A stretch of 64,000 nt of DNA from a virus (IMGVR_UViG_3300013126_000031:1-64000); one strand, 5' to 3'; positions 1-6,065 are shown, numbered from the stretch's first letter. The notes: a model not told the origin generated them from the letters alone. Made by a program: numbers and translations.

Positions 1-188
1 ATTTCACCACTCTCATATGATTTTAACTCTTTAGTCTTAACATTTATTTGAGCATTTATTTCGGCTCTTTGAGCTTTTAGTATTTCAATCTCTTTAGTTA
101 ATTGAGCGATTTTCTTACTAATACCTTCTGGACCATAAACACCGCCTTCAACCAATGTTTTTAACTTTTCTTTTATTTGTTCTTTCAT
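1..188 (-). CDS. Coiled-coil protein, C-terminus cut by window edge
   Basis: Reading starts at 188 with MKEQIKEKLKTLVEGG and stays open to the window edge, so only the first 62 residues are visible. The later part is charged and heptad-like (KIAQLTKEIEILKAQRAEI), which suggests a coiled coil. An ATATTTATA motif lies just upstream (about 202-210), as before many putative virion genes here. The N-terminus (MKEQIKEKLK) resembles the shared MKxxIKxxL leader of other proteins in the window. Function unknown. Confidence 0.7.
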   Translation of the reverse strand, partial: MKEQIKEKLKTLVEGGVYGPEGISKKIAQLTKEIEILKAQRAEINAQINVKTKELKSYESGE

Positions 189-227
189 AATCATCTTTTG
201 ATATAAATATCAAATAAACAACCAAAT

Positions 228-416
228 TTAAGATTTCAATAGTATTTCTTTGATGTCGTTAACCAGTTTTCTATGACCATCACCGTATGGTGTCCAAGCT
301 AATCCCATTTTCTTTAAGTCATAGTGTTTCCACTACACTAATGAATTAACTACATCCTTTTGTTCGGCAAAACTCCATTCAGTAGACGGATTATACGATA
401 TTAAGCAGATTGCCGT
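228..416 (-). pseudogene. Small broken gene with in-frame amber
   Basis: One frame is open on both sides of a single TAG near 335: upstream it reads STEWSFAEQKDVVNSLV, downstream WKHYDLKKMGLAWTPYGDGH and on to a TAA. There is no start codon in the upstream part. The composition looks like real protein. TAG is a normal stop elsewhere (the gene ending at 13188), so this is more likely a decayed fragment than recoding. Family not recognised. Confidence 0.4.
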
Positions 417-445
417 CCGCTATCATTTGCACTCCCCTATTTTGT

Positions 446-524
446 TGACACAGAGTGGGCTCGAACCACTATTTCTCTCTTTGTACGTACCGCAGAGCGC
501 ATTATCCAATTATACTACTGTTCA
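446..524 (-). tRNA. Aberrant tRNA with enlarged anticodon loop
   Basis: A T-arm (AGTGG, TTCGAGC, CCACT), a D-arm (GTAT/ATGC) and a CTCT/AGAG anticodon stem can be drawn, but the anticodon loop is about 12 nt and contains the palindrome GTACGTAC. The acceptor stem has two mismatches. Total length is 79 nt. The anticodon cannot be assigned. It may be a decayed tRNA or one carrying a 5-nt insertion. Confidence 0.45.
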
Positions 525-869
525 ATCCATGAGCAATATTTTTAGGTTAAAACATTACTCACCTAAATGCTTTTATCTGGTAAAAGCTAAACCTCTGAAC
601 CCCATACTTTTTTCATTTAACGTCTTGAAAAAAGTTCCTCGACAAACAGAGCAACCGTAAAAAGACGACCTATGGTACTCTCACAAGGTTGCTACCCTTA
701 GATGGAGTTCTCATCTCTTGGAGTTTACTAACATGGTGTACTTTTCTATAACCTTCTATATCCCCTCACAAGAATAATCACTCTTGCTACTTGTATAGCC
801 GCACGTAGGCATTGCCATGTTTCCATTTTCTGCTGATTAGGCCGAATCCAGCAATTGGATGAGAGTAAT
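525..869 (-). other. Non-coding stretch in tRNA array, unresolved
   Basis: No convincing gene is present. Several short hairpins occur, for example CAAGA/TCTTG around 775 and GCTG/CAGC around 830-850, and short pieces look like tRNA D-arms. I could not fold it into a recognised RNA by eye. Apparent ORFs here run through tRNA-like sequence. Confidence 0.4.
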
Positions 870-925
870 TGGTTGCGATGGAAGGACTCGAACCTTCATT
901 CTCTGGCACATGTACGCCAACGATG
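870..925 (-). tRNA. tRNA 3' fragment with encoded CCA
   Basis: A good T-arm (GAAGG, TTCGAGT, CCTTC) is followed by CATCGCA, discriminator A and an encoded CCA. A TGGC/GCCA stem with an 8-nt loop precedes it. No matching 5' acceptor strand lies at normal distance. TGCGGTG near 1160, inside the structured element at 1096-1189, could pair with CATCGCA. The gene is therefore fragmentary, split or interrupted. Confidence 0.4.
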
Positions 926-1095
926 TATTCCTTTCTCCGTTTGTAAACCATCCATTTCGTGTTGTACACCACTACGTTTAAAAACAAACATCAACAAAAG
1001 ACTACCATTCATCTTCATCGGGTAAAGTTTAAATTTGGGCCGAGAGTTTTAACACTCCGAGTTCCACCACTTTGTTTTACTAAACAAAGAAAAAA

Positions 1096-1189
1096 GGATA
1101 GGGACTAGTGGGAATAAACCCATTGTGGCCACAATCTCATTCAACCTACGGTGACACACCGCAATAATTGAACTAACACTAGTTTATCC
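1096..1189 (-). ncRNA. Structured RNA element closed by GGATA/TATCC helix
   Basis: On the minus strand GGATA-AA-CTAGTG pairs with CACTAG-TCCC-TATCC, giving an 11-bp closing helix with an internal loop. Inside are a CGGTG/CACCG hairpin, the palindrome ATTGTGGCCACAAT and a TGGG/CCCA hairpin. It directly follows the tRNA at 1193-1270. Part of the inside can also be read as the 5' portion of a class II tRNA. Function unknown. Confidence 0.45.
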
Positions 1190-1192
1190 TTG

Positions 1193-1270
1193 TACAGCGT
1201 GTAGGACTCGAACCTACGCCCCATCCACCAGTTAAAACCAGCAGTGCTCTACCAGCTGAGCTAACGCCAT
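1193..1270 (-). tRNA. tRNA-Lys(TTT)-like with extended anticodon stem
   Basis: The acceptor ATGGCGT/ACGCTGT, the D-arm (GCTC, GAGC) and the T-arm (GTAGG, TTCGAGT, CCTAC) are sound. The anticodon arm is unusual: CTGCTGG can pair with CTGGTGG over 7 bp, leaving loop TTTTAA. TTT (Lys) is the most likely anticodon. The gene is about 5 nt longer than normal. CCA is not encoded. Confidence 0.6.
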
Positions 1271-1276
1271 AAGTGA

Positions 1277-1372
1277 GTACCAAGATTGCCTTTCTTTACA
1301 TGCTACCATTACACCACACGCCCTACCTCTGTTCGGACATGCTGGGATTCGAACCCAGACCCCTTGTTATCC
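1277..1372 (-). tRNA. tRNA 3' half followed by 5' half (permuted order)
   Basis: In transcript order the DNA gives a T-arm (CTGGG, TTCGAAT, CCCAG), acceptor CATGTCC, discriminator G (1334), an 11-nt linker, then GGGCGTG (5' end 1323), TG and a D-arm of tRNA-Gln type (GTGTAATGGTAGCAT). GGGCGTG pairs with CATGTCC over 7 bp. The parts of one tRNA are thus present in circularly permuted order. The anticodon arm could not be closed with certainty, so decay is an alternative. Confidence 0.4.
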
Positions 1373-1450
1373 ATACAATTTTTAAGTTAAATTGCTGAAA
1401 CAATCTTTTAATTACTCTAGTTAAGGAGCAGAGGACTCCAATATTGAGGT

Positions 1451-1498
1451 CAAGATTACCTTTTTTCATACGTGCTCTACCCACTGAGCTACGGTACC
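1451..1498 (-). tRNA. Isolated tRNA 5' half
   Basis: GGTACCG, TA, GCTC-AGTGGGTA-GAGC form a normal acceptor 5' strand and D-arm, but no matching 3' half follows. Downstream of the D-arm it shares about 38 nt with the 5' half at 1277-1323, including AAAGG(T/C)AATCTTG. The shared tail implies that both derive from one interrupted or duplicated tRNA. Confidence 0.45.
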
Positions 1499-1506
1499 AT
1501 ATTTTG

Positions 1507-1578
1507 TAGCCCCACCTAGAATCGAACTAGGAATTAATCTTTAGAAGAGATTTGTTATATCCATTTAACTATGGAGCC
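1507..1578 (-). tRNA. tRNA-Arg(TCT)
   Basis: Acceptor GGCTCCA/TGGGGCT, anticodon arm AATCT-CTTCTAA-AGATT with anticodon TCT, and T-arm CCTAG-TTCGATT-CTAGG. The gene is 72 nt and CCA is not encoded. It decodes AGA, a frequent codon in AT-rich genes. A second TCT tRNA lies at 23729. Confidence 0.85.
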
Positions 1579-1588
1579 ATTTTATATG

Positions 1589-1662
1589 TGGTCCATGTAG
1601 GACTCGAACCTACGACCTTCTCGTTATGAGCGAGCTGCTCTAACCAACTGAGCTAAAGGACC
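1589..1662 (-). tRNA. tRNA with anticodon CAT (elongator Met or Ile2)
   Basis: Complete cloverleaf: acceptor GGTCCTT/ATGGACC with one T-T mismatch, D-arm GCTC/GAGC, anticodon arm GCTCG-CTCATAA-CGAGA, T-arm GTAGG-TTCGAGT-CCTAC. The D-arm is not of initiator type. CCA is not encoded. Confidence 0.9.
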
Positions 1663-1666
1663 ATAT

Positions 1667-1842
1667 GTAACCGAAGATAGTTTTATCGGGAATCTGGGGC
1701 TGTATCACTACAGTGCTTCACACGCCATTAGAGAGTCGGGTTGTTACATCAATACAGTTATGTTAGATTGAAGACCTATCCTTAGTGTGTACCCTTGCGA
1801 CACGTCTCTCCACGTCTACTATCCTACGCTTTTTTCGGTTAC
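1667..1842 (-). ncRNA. Structured RNA closed by GTAACCGAA/TTCGGTTAC stem
   Basis: The ends pair as GTAACCGAA with TTCGGTTAC, and then GATAGT with ACTATC. Inside, GAGAG...GTCG...GGGT pairs with ACCCGACTCTC, and CTGTA-GTGA-TACAG forms a hairpin. It lies 4 nt from the tRNA at 1589-1662 and is probably co-transcribed. It is not tmRNA, SRP RNA or RNase P RNA by any motif I can see. Function unknown. Confidence 0.5.
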
Positions 1843-1851
1843 TATTTTTTT

Positions 1852-2313
1852 TTAGATTACTTCAATGTAATCACATTTAGCAAATACTTTACCTAACCCT
1901 TGGATTTTAGTTAAAGATTTTTCTGTTAATGTTCTTTTGTAAACATGGTCGTTATCAATCACTCTTTCAAAAGCGTTTGCACCATAAAAAAGTTTACCAT
2001 TAATCAATGTTTCGTTGTTCTCTGTTAAACGATTGTACAATTGAGATGTCAATTCGTTTTTCTTAATAACAGCAACTTTAGTAAAATTGATTGTTAACTT
2101 TGTGTTAGACTTAACACTAGGTTTTGTAATTTTGTTAGCTTTAGTAACATCAGACTTTAAAAAATCATTTGATACTTCACCTTTTCTTTTCATTGCTGCT
2201 AACACACCAGCAAAAGTCATTGTAGGCACACCTAATTTAGTAGCCATTTCAGCGTTAGTTAATTTGTCCCCTTTTTTAAGGATGAACGATTTGATTTGTT
2301 TAGAACTTTTCAT
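1852..2313 (-). CDS. Small helix-turn-helix protein
   Basis: The reading frame opens at 2340, but the -7 box TACATTTG lies at 2342-2350, so the methionine at 2313 (MKSSKQIKSF) is the better start. Residues 1-50 look like a winged or helix-turn-helix domain (LTNAEMATKLGVPTMTFAGV, then LAAMKRKGEV). The C-terminal 90 residues are basic and unrecognised. A DNA-binding or regulatory role is inferred from the fold pattern only. It has its own host-type promoter. Confidence 0.75.
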   Translation of the reverse strand: MKSSKQIKSFILKKGDKLTNAEMATKLGVPTMTFAGVLAAMKRKGEVSNDFLKSDVTKANKITKPSVKSNTKLTINFTKVAVIKKNELTSQLYNRLTENNETLINGKLFYGANAFERVIDNDHVYKRTLTEKSLTKIQGLGKVFAKCDYIEVI

Positions 2314-2393
2314 ATTTATTTTTGTTTTTAAATTTAACATTGCAAATGTACTAACTATTTTTTATAGTTGCAAATTTTTTTTAACATTTTTTT

Positions 2394-2555
2394 TTAATCT
2401 AAATAAATGTCATGATATACAATAGCATATGCATTAATCATCGCACCTATTTCAAAATAATAATTAAACATAGCCTTACTACGTGTATGTTCTAACATAC
2501 TGATTACATAATCGGCAAGAATCTGTAATACTTTTATTTTAAGTTCTTTTTTCAT
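2394..2555 (-). CDS. Small hypothetical protein, 53 aa
   Basis: ATG at 2555 opens MKKELKIKVLQILADYVISM and the frame ends at TAA 2394. The product is mostly helical with a central aromatic patch (MFNYYFEIGAMINAYAIVYH). A host-type -7 box TACATTTG lies directly upstream at about 2560-2568. Family not recognised. Confidence 0.65.
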   Translation of the reverse strand: MKKELKIKVLQILADYVISMLEHTRSKAMFNYYFEIGAMINAYAIVYHDIYLD

Positions 2556-2578
2556 AATACAAATGTACAATTAAAATT

Positions 2579-2758
2579 TTACTTTTTCAAATCTTCTCTT
2601 AAATTTTTATTAGCTTTTGTGTGTGCTGGGTTGAAAGGGCAATGTCTACAACCGCTTCCGCAGCATATCCCTCTTTTTTTAAGATAATGTTCTGTGTATA
2701 TAATTTTACCTTTTTCCAAGTAATAATCAATACCTTCTTCAAAACTAAATTTTTCCAT
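2579..2758 (-). CDS. DUF5522-like cysteine-rich small protein
   Basis: A 59-residue protein with the motif RGICCGSGCRHCPFNP, which matches the short CCGxxCxxCP zinc-type family known from Bacteroidota (DUF5522). The likely start is 2758 (MEKFSFEEGIDYY). That ATG begins one nucleotide after the discriminator base of the tRNA-Ala gene, so the message is probably exposed by tRNA 3' processing. Metal binding is inferred from the cysteines; the biochemical role is unknown. Confidence 0.8.
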   Translation of the reverse strand: MEKFSFEEGIDYYLEKGKIIYTEHYLKKRGICCGSGCRHCPFNPAHTKANKNLREDLKK

Positions 2759-2759
2759 G

Positions 2760-2833
2760 TGGAGTAGATGGGAAACGAACCCACCACAGATTGCTTGCAA
2801 AGCAGTCTCGCCAGCCTTGGTACATGCTACCCC
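2760..2833 (-). tRNA. tRNA-Ala(TGC), unusual D-arm
   Basis: Acceptor GGGGTAG/CTACTCC, anticodon arm ACTGC-TTTGCAA-GCAAT with anticodon TGC, T-arm GTGGG-TTCGTTT-CCCAT. The D-arm is irregular: CCA-AGGC-TGG rather than the GCTC/GAGC type. CCA is not encoded, and the next gene's ATG begins almost immediately. Confidence 0.75.
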
Positions 2834-2839
2834 AATTAG

Positions 2840-2911
2840 CGGTCCCGAAGGGAATCGAACCCTCATCTTCTGATAGACAGTCAGACATCGTAGCCATTGG
2901 ACCACGGGACC
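2840..2911 (-). tRNA. tRNA-Asp(GTC)
   Basis: Acceptor GGTCCCG/CGGGACC, anticodon arm TCTGA-CTGTCTA-TCAGA, T-arm GAGGG-TTCGATT-CCCTT, discriminator G. The gene is 72 nt without encoded CCA. Confidence 0.9.
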
Positions 2912-2915
2912 AAAT

Positions 2916-3058
2916 AAAACATTAAGTTACACAATTTGTCCTACACCAAACTCAATACTTCGAACAAATCCCTTCAACTAACTAATCGTTTGGTTCTTTC
3001 GTTAGTCTCCCCTATTTAAGGGTTAGAAGCCTACCAGTCTTACCTCACTTAATGTTTT
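2916..3058 (-). ncRNA. Structured RNA closed by 12-bp AT-rich stem
   Basis: AAAACATTAAGT at one end pairs perfectly with ACTTAATGTTTT at the other. Inside are CCCT/AGGG, CTAAC/GTTAG and ATTTGT/ACAAAT helices, giving a multibranched RNA of about 143 nt. It fills the space between tRNA-Asp and tRNA-Glu exactly. The same arrangement is seen at 1667-1842 and 23979-24075. It has no recognised family motif. Confidence 0.55.
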
Positions 3059-3059
3059 G

Positions 3060-3133
3060 TCACCCGTATGGGATTCGAACCCATGCTCTTCTCCGTGAAA
3101 GGGAGACGACTTAAACCGCTTGTCCAACGGGCG
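3060..3133 (-). tRNA. tRNA-Glu(TTC)
   Basis: Acceptor CGCCCGT/ACGGGTG, D-stem GAC/GTC, anticodon arm TCTCC-CTTTCAC-GGAGA, T-arm ATGGG-TTCGAAT-CCCAT. No encoded CCA. Confidence 0.9.
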
Positions 3134-3139
3134 TTACTT

Positions 3140-3215
3140 TGGTGGGACGGGAGGGATTCGAACCCCCGACACTCGCATCTTCAGTGCGATGCTCTACCAA
3201 CTGAGCTACCGTCCC
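3140..3215 (-). tRNA. tRNA-Phe(GAA) with encoded CCA
   Basis: Acceptor GGGACGG/CCGTCCC, D-arm GCTC/GAGC, anticodon arm TCGCA-CTGAAGA-TGCGA, T-arm GGGGG-TTCGAAT-CCCTC, then ACCA. It is the first gene after the array promoter at 3226-3259. Confidence 0.95.
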
Positions 3216-3225
3216 ATTTTGTTAA

Positions 3226-3259
3226 TACAAATGTATGAACTATTTTTTAATTATCCAAA
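3226..3259 (-). promoter_or_regulatory. Host-type promoter of the first tRNA array
   Basis: On the minus strand TTTGG (-33) is followed after about 19 nt by TACATTTGTA (-7), the Bacteroidota primary sigma consensus. The tRNA-Phe 5' end is 11 nt downstream. It probably drives the genes down to about 2579. Confidence 0.75.
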
Positions 3260-3276
3260 TTATTTTGTATTTTTTT

Positions 3277-3918
3277 TTAATTAATTTCTTTTAACCATAA
3301 ATTATAAGGATAAAAAGCTTCCATATATTTTATATAACCACTTTCTTTATTTCTAATCTTACTTTCCCATGAGTTATACTTTATCGTATAATACCATAAC
3401 TCTTGTCTAGTCCAATTTAATTTATTCTCCACATATTTTGCAACTTGATATCCAGTTCTATCAGCACCATGTGTGCAATGTATTAAAACATGTCCGTTTT
3501 GTAATAGTGGTTGTATTTGATTTAATGATTCAACATAACCCTTTCCTTTTACATAACCTAAATGTGCATTAACCCAAACATATTTAACACCCATGCTTTC
3601 AACTAAGTGTTTTTCTTGCTCTGGTGATACGTTTGTAGTTTCTTTAGCATTCATTCTTATGACGGTTTTAATATCATACGTTTTCAAAATCGCTTCCATT
3701 TGTTTTAAAGATGGTTGCGAACTTCTAAAAACATAATTACCCCCAGGCACCGTATCAAAGTTTTTCGGTAAATTAGTTATCCTAACAAAATGATAAGTAG
3801 TATCTTTTATTTCCACTTTAACAACTTTGGTAGTATCAACCAATTCTACTTTTTTATCAACAGATTGACTAGAGCATGCTGTTGAAATCAATAACCCAAT
3901 AAAAATAAATTTCTTCAT
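3277..3918 (-). CDS. Lipoprotein with tyrosine/dual-specificity phosphatase domain
   Basis: The likely start is 3918 (MKKFIFIGLL), giving a lipoprotein signal peptide with lipobox STAC about residue 15-17. The rest has the phosphatase P-loop HCTHGADRT (HCxxGxxR) with a preceding FRSSQPS segment typical of dual-specificity phosphatase-like proteins. It should act in the periplasm or at the outer membrane, where phage enzymes of this type are unusual; a superinfection or envelope role is possible. A host-type -7 box lies at 3938-3946. Confidence 0.8.
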   Translation of the reverse strand: MKKFIFIGLLISTACSSQSVDKKVELVDTTKVVKVEIKDTTYHFVRITNLPKNFDTVPGGNYVFRSSQPSLKQMEAILKTYDIKTVIRMNAKETTNVSPEQEKHLVESMGVKYVWVNAHLGYVKGKGYVESLNQIQPLLQNGHVLIHCTHGADRTGYQVAKYVENKLNWTRQELWYYTIKYNSWESKIRNKESGYIKYMEAFYPYNLWLKEIN

Positions 3919-4003
3919 AATCTTAAATTGTTTATACAAATGTAATAACAATTTTTTAATTATCCAAATTTTTTAACTAATATTTCAAAGAACTTAAATA
4001 AAA

Positions 4004-4029
4004 AAAGGTTGGCGTTTCGGCCAACCTTT
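4004..4029 (-). terminator. Terminator of micro-ORF unit 1
   Basis: Minus-strand hairpin AAAGGTTGGC-CGAAAC-GCCAACCTTT followed by a T-run. It ends the short transcript from the promoter at 4191-4223. Confidence 0.85.
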
Positions 4030-4053
4030 AAATCAATATCGTTAAACAGTTTG

Positions 4054-4143
4054 TTAACTTTTGACATGAGTTGACCTTCCTAGGCTAAAATCGGCCTCGG
4101 CTGCAAAGAAATCAAACTCAAATATGTTATTAACTGTTTTCAT
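4054..4143 (-). CDS. Micro-ORF 1, 29 aa
   Basis: ATG at 4143 opens MKTVNNIFEFDFFAAEADFS and ends at TAA 4054. It sits alone between a very strong host-type promoter and a terminator, and shares its leader (ATATTTAATATAAAAA then ATGA) and first residues (MKT/MRT) with the units at 6066 and 26216. It may be a peptide, or the transcript may act as a small RNA. Confidence 0.5.
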   Translation of the reverse strand: MKTVNNIFEFDFFAAEADFSLGRSTHVKS

Positions 4144-4190
4144 CGTTTTTATATTAAATATATTGTTTTTTCTAAAAATTCAATTTATAC

Positions 4191-4223
4191 TACAAATGTA
4201 CAACATTATTTTTAATTTGTCAA
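4191..4223 (-). promoter_or_regulatory. Strong host-type promoter, micro-ORF 1
   Basis: TTGACAAAT (-33) and TACATTTGTA (-7) with normal spacing on the minus strand. The same two boxes recur almost unchanged at 6187-6219 and 26362-26394. Confidence 0.8.
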
Positions 4224-4241
4224 GTTTTTTTTGTTTTTTTT

Positions 4242-4892
4242 TTATTTTCTTATACCACTTAAAAAATCTTTAGCATTGTTAAAACCAATAATACCAATTA
4301 TTTGTTTTAAAAAACTATTTTTATCTTTAACATTACTTTCTTTATATTTGTTGATGAGATTCACAACTTCTTGTTCTTTTTCTCTACCCAACTTTGTTTT
4401 ATAATCAGCAACATCTGCCATGTTCATAAAATAATACCCATTTATAAAATCAGCATCTTTTAATATTTCATTTGTTGACCTAACTTTTACATCAGCATAT
4501 CTACCACTAGCTTTTTCTGGTGACCAAAGTGTGAATGCTTCAATACTACCATCTTGTGTCGGTCTGTAAATACCACCATTTTTCAATTCTTCTGTTAATC
4601 CAGCTTGAACCCAAAGTTCTTCGTTAGGTATTACAATATCTAAATCTCCAATAGTTCCAGTCAACCCAAATGCATCTCTTAATTTAGGATACAAATACAA
4701 TCTAGCTGAACCAGCAATAAAATAAACTCTATCTTTTGGGTTTATTTTAAATTTTTCAAATATAATTTTGTTAGCTTGAGATAACAATGAGTCTAAACCA
4801 CCACCATCAACTTCATCTAACAAATCTTCACTTACTTGAGACCAAAATTCTTTTAAAAAGAATTCTTTAATGTAAATCTCACTTAATCTCAT
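4242..4892 (-). CDS. Nucleotidyltransferase-fold protein
   Basis: The middle of this 216-residue protein reads FIAGSARLYLYPKLRDA followed by GTIGDLDIVIPNEE. The GSAR helix followed by a DxD strand is the usual pattern of the pol-beta type nucleotidyltransferase fold. The substrate is unknown; antitoxin or nucleotide-modifying relatives are alternatives. The N-terminus (MRLSEIYIKEFFLKE) again has an amphipathic LxE pattern. Start overlaps the end of the next gene upstream by 14 nt, so the two are co-transcribed. Confidence 0.65.
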   Translation of the reverse strand: MRLSEIYIKEFFLKEFWSQVSEDLLDEVDGGGLDSLLSQANKIIFEKFKINPKDRVYFIAGSARLYLYPKLRDAFGLTGTIGDLDIVIPNEELWVQAGLTEELKNGGIYRPTQDGSIEAFTLWSPEKASGRYADVKVRSTNEILKDADFINGYYFMNMADVADYKTKLGREKEQEVVNLINKYKESNVKDKNSFLKQIIGIIGFNNAKDFLSGIRK

Positions 4893-5202
4893 ACTTTTTT
4901 AATTTTTTTAACACTTCTTTATTGTAAACGTTTTCCAATGTTAATGGTTTAAATGATAAATACATTTGTTTAGGGCTTGGTCCTTTCAAAAACAAAAAGT
5001 TATATGCTGACCATTCACTAGTTAAATAATATCCATTCTCATTTTTCATCTTATCAAGCAAACACTCTGGATTTTCATTGATATATTTCCAATCATATTT
5101 GTTACACATTTTACTAACTTTACTTAAAAAGATTCTTACTTCAAAGTATCTTGCTAGTAATAAAAAACAAATACCCCACATTACCATCGTTAACGTTATC
5201 AT
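4879..5202 (-). CDS. Small membrane-anchored protein
   Basis: The better start is 5202 (MITLTMVMWGICFLLLARYF), which follows a host-type promoter (TTTGG and TACATTTG near 5224-5250). One N-terminal transmembrane helix is followed by about 80 mostly polar residues. It overlaps the nucleotidyltransferase-like gene downstream. Function unknown. Confidence 0.65.
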   Translation of the reverse strand: MITLTMVMWGICFLLLARYFEVRIFLSKVSKMCNKYDWKYINENPECLLDKMKNENGYYLTSEWSAYNFLFLKGPSPKQMYLSFKPLTLENVYNKEVLKKLKKYEIK

Positions 5203-5276
5203 ATTATAAATATTAGTGTTAAAACAAATGTAAGAATAATGTTTTAAATATCCAAATAAAAGACATTTTTTTTTTG

Positions 5277-5350
5277 TATCTTCGGTGAGATTCGAACTCA
5301 CACTGTATAGGGTCTAAGCCTATTGCCTCTGCCAGTTGGGCTACGAAGAC
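5277..5350 (-). tRNA. tRNA with anticodon TAG, class I body
   Basis: Acceptor GTCTTCG/CGAAGAT, anticodon arm ATAGG-CTTAGAC-CCTAT, T-arm GTGAG-TTCGAAT-CTCAC. Anticodon TAG would read CUA leucine codons, but the variable loop is short (about 5 nt), whereas leucine tRNAs are class II. The neighbouring Leu(TAA) gene does have the long arm. The amino acid identity is therefore open. Confidence 0.8.
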
Positions 5351-5353
5351 ATT

Positions 5354-5441
5354 TGGTAGGGCGAGAGGGAGTCGAACCCTCACGGGACTAAGCCCAAGGG
5401 ATTTTAAGTCCCTCATGTACTACCAATTTCATCACCGCCCC
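5354..5441 (-). tRNA. tRNA-Leu(TAA) with encoded CCA
   Basis: Class II tRNA: anticodon arm AGGGA-CTTAAAA-TCCCT, long variable arm, T-arm GAGGG-TTCGACT-CCCTC, acceptor GGGGCGG/TCGCCCT, then ACCA. A boxA-like GTTCTTTGAT lies upstream at about 5450-5461. Confidence 0.9.
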
Positions 5442-5447
5442 ATATTA

Positions 5448-5462
5448 TAATATCAAAGAACT
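5448..5462 (-). promoter_or_regulatory. boxA-like antitermination element
   Basis: Minus strand reads AAGTTCTTTGATAT between tRNA-Val and tRNA-Leu. It matches the boxA core (GTTCTTTRA) used for processive antitermination of stable RNA operons. Similar sites are at 25197-25210, before the tmRNA and at 33008-33018. Confidence 0.45.
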
Positions 5463-5465
5463 TTG

Positions 5466-5538
5466 TAGGGGTAGAGGGATTCGAACCCCCGACCTATTGC
5501 ATGTAAGGCAATTGCTGCTACCGCTGAGCTATACCCCT
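5466..5538 (-). tRNA. tRNA-Val(TAC)
   Basis: Acceptor AGGGGTA/TACCCCT, anticodon arm ATTGC-CTTACAT-GCAAT, T-arm GGGGG-TTCGAAT-CCCTC. No encoded CCA. Confidence 0.9.
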
Positions 5539-5729
5539 ATTTTTTATCATTAATCATTTTACTCGCACAGCACTCATATATTTCTGCTATGTTTTTCTTT
5601 CTTGGATTTGTGCCTGGTACGTCTAGTTCATCTAGCAACCCACTATCAATCCATTTCTGAATTATTTCTTCACGTCTTTTTTTTCATATGTACAATATTT
5701 TCAGATATTGTATGACCTAAATTTTCCAT
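5537..5729 (-). pseudogene. Small gene with frameshift in an A8 run
   Basis: ATG at 5729 gives MENLGHTISENIVHMKKK and then a premature TGA. With one A fewer in the A8 run near 5683 the frame continues as RREEIIQKWIDSGLLDELD to a TAG at 5537, about 63 residues in all. The downstream part looks like real protein. Either the gene is broken or the homopolymer is miscounted in the assembly. Family not recognised. Confidence 0.5.
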
Positions 5730-5739
5730 GTTCTTATTT

Positions 5740-5895
5740 TTACTTTCTTTTAGTCTTTAACAACTTTCTTATTATTTTACCCCAATCAAAGTTATTTTTA
5801 ACTTCGTTTACTTTTGGTCTAAGGTATTTTCTAGACCCTTCCATTTTGCCAGTGATAACTGTCCTAGTTACCATTTTTTCTTTGTTTGTTTCCAT
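5740..5895 (-). CDS. Small basic hypothetical protein, 51 aa
   Basis: Opens METNKEKMVTRTVITGKMEG and ends in a lysine-rich tail. It lies between tRNA-Cys upstream and the frameshifted gene downstream (11 nt apart), so these are probably one transcript. Basic composition allows nucleic acid binding, but nothing more can be said. Confidence 0.55.
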   Translation of the reverse strand: METNKEKMVTRTVITGKMEGSRKYLRPKVNEVKNNFDWGKIIRKLLKTKRK

Positions 5896-5928
5896 ACTCT
5901 TTTTTTACTTTTAACATTATTATTTTTG

Positions 5929-6002
5929 AGCACCGAGTAGGATTCGAACCTACGAATAACGGTTTTGCAGACCGCCCCCTTAAACCACTTGAGCATCGGT
6001 GC
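5929..6002 (-). tRNA. tRNA-Cys(GCA)
   Basis: Acceptor GCACCGA/TCGGTGC, anticodon arm GCGGT-CTGCAAA-ACCGT, T-arm GTAGG-TTCGAAT-CCTAC, discriminator T as in other tRNA-Cys. No encoded CCA. It lies directly downstream of a terminator hairpin. Confidence 0.9.
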
Positions 6003-6009
6003 ATAAATT

Positions 6010-6037
6010 AAAAAAGGCCCATCGTTTCTGATGAGCC
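6010..6037 (-). terminator. Terminator of micro-ORF unit 2
   Basis: Minus-strand hairpin GGCTCATC-AGAAAC-GATGGGCC followed by a T-run. Confidence 0.85.
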
Positions 6038-6065
6038 TTCATATGTAGTTATAATTAGTTAAACT

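Noticed and set aside
228-416. In-frame TAG as sign of amber recoding
   Set aside because: TAG ends the gene at 13188 normally, and no CTA-anticodon tRNA was found; a decayed gene is simpler.
787-987. 66-residue minus-strand ORF
   Set aside because: It reads straight through tRNA-like sequence with a T-arm and CCA; composition is not protein-like.
1280-1500. Group I intron suggested by AAGGCAATC(C/T)TG-like sequence
   Set aside because: This resembles a known group I P element, but no 5' guide segment, P7 strands or terminal G could be placed, and the distances are wrong.
2087-2425. Plus-strand 112-residue ORF
   Set aside because: It is a shadow of the HTH gene, its promoter region and the small gene upstream, which have promoters on the minus strand.
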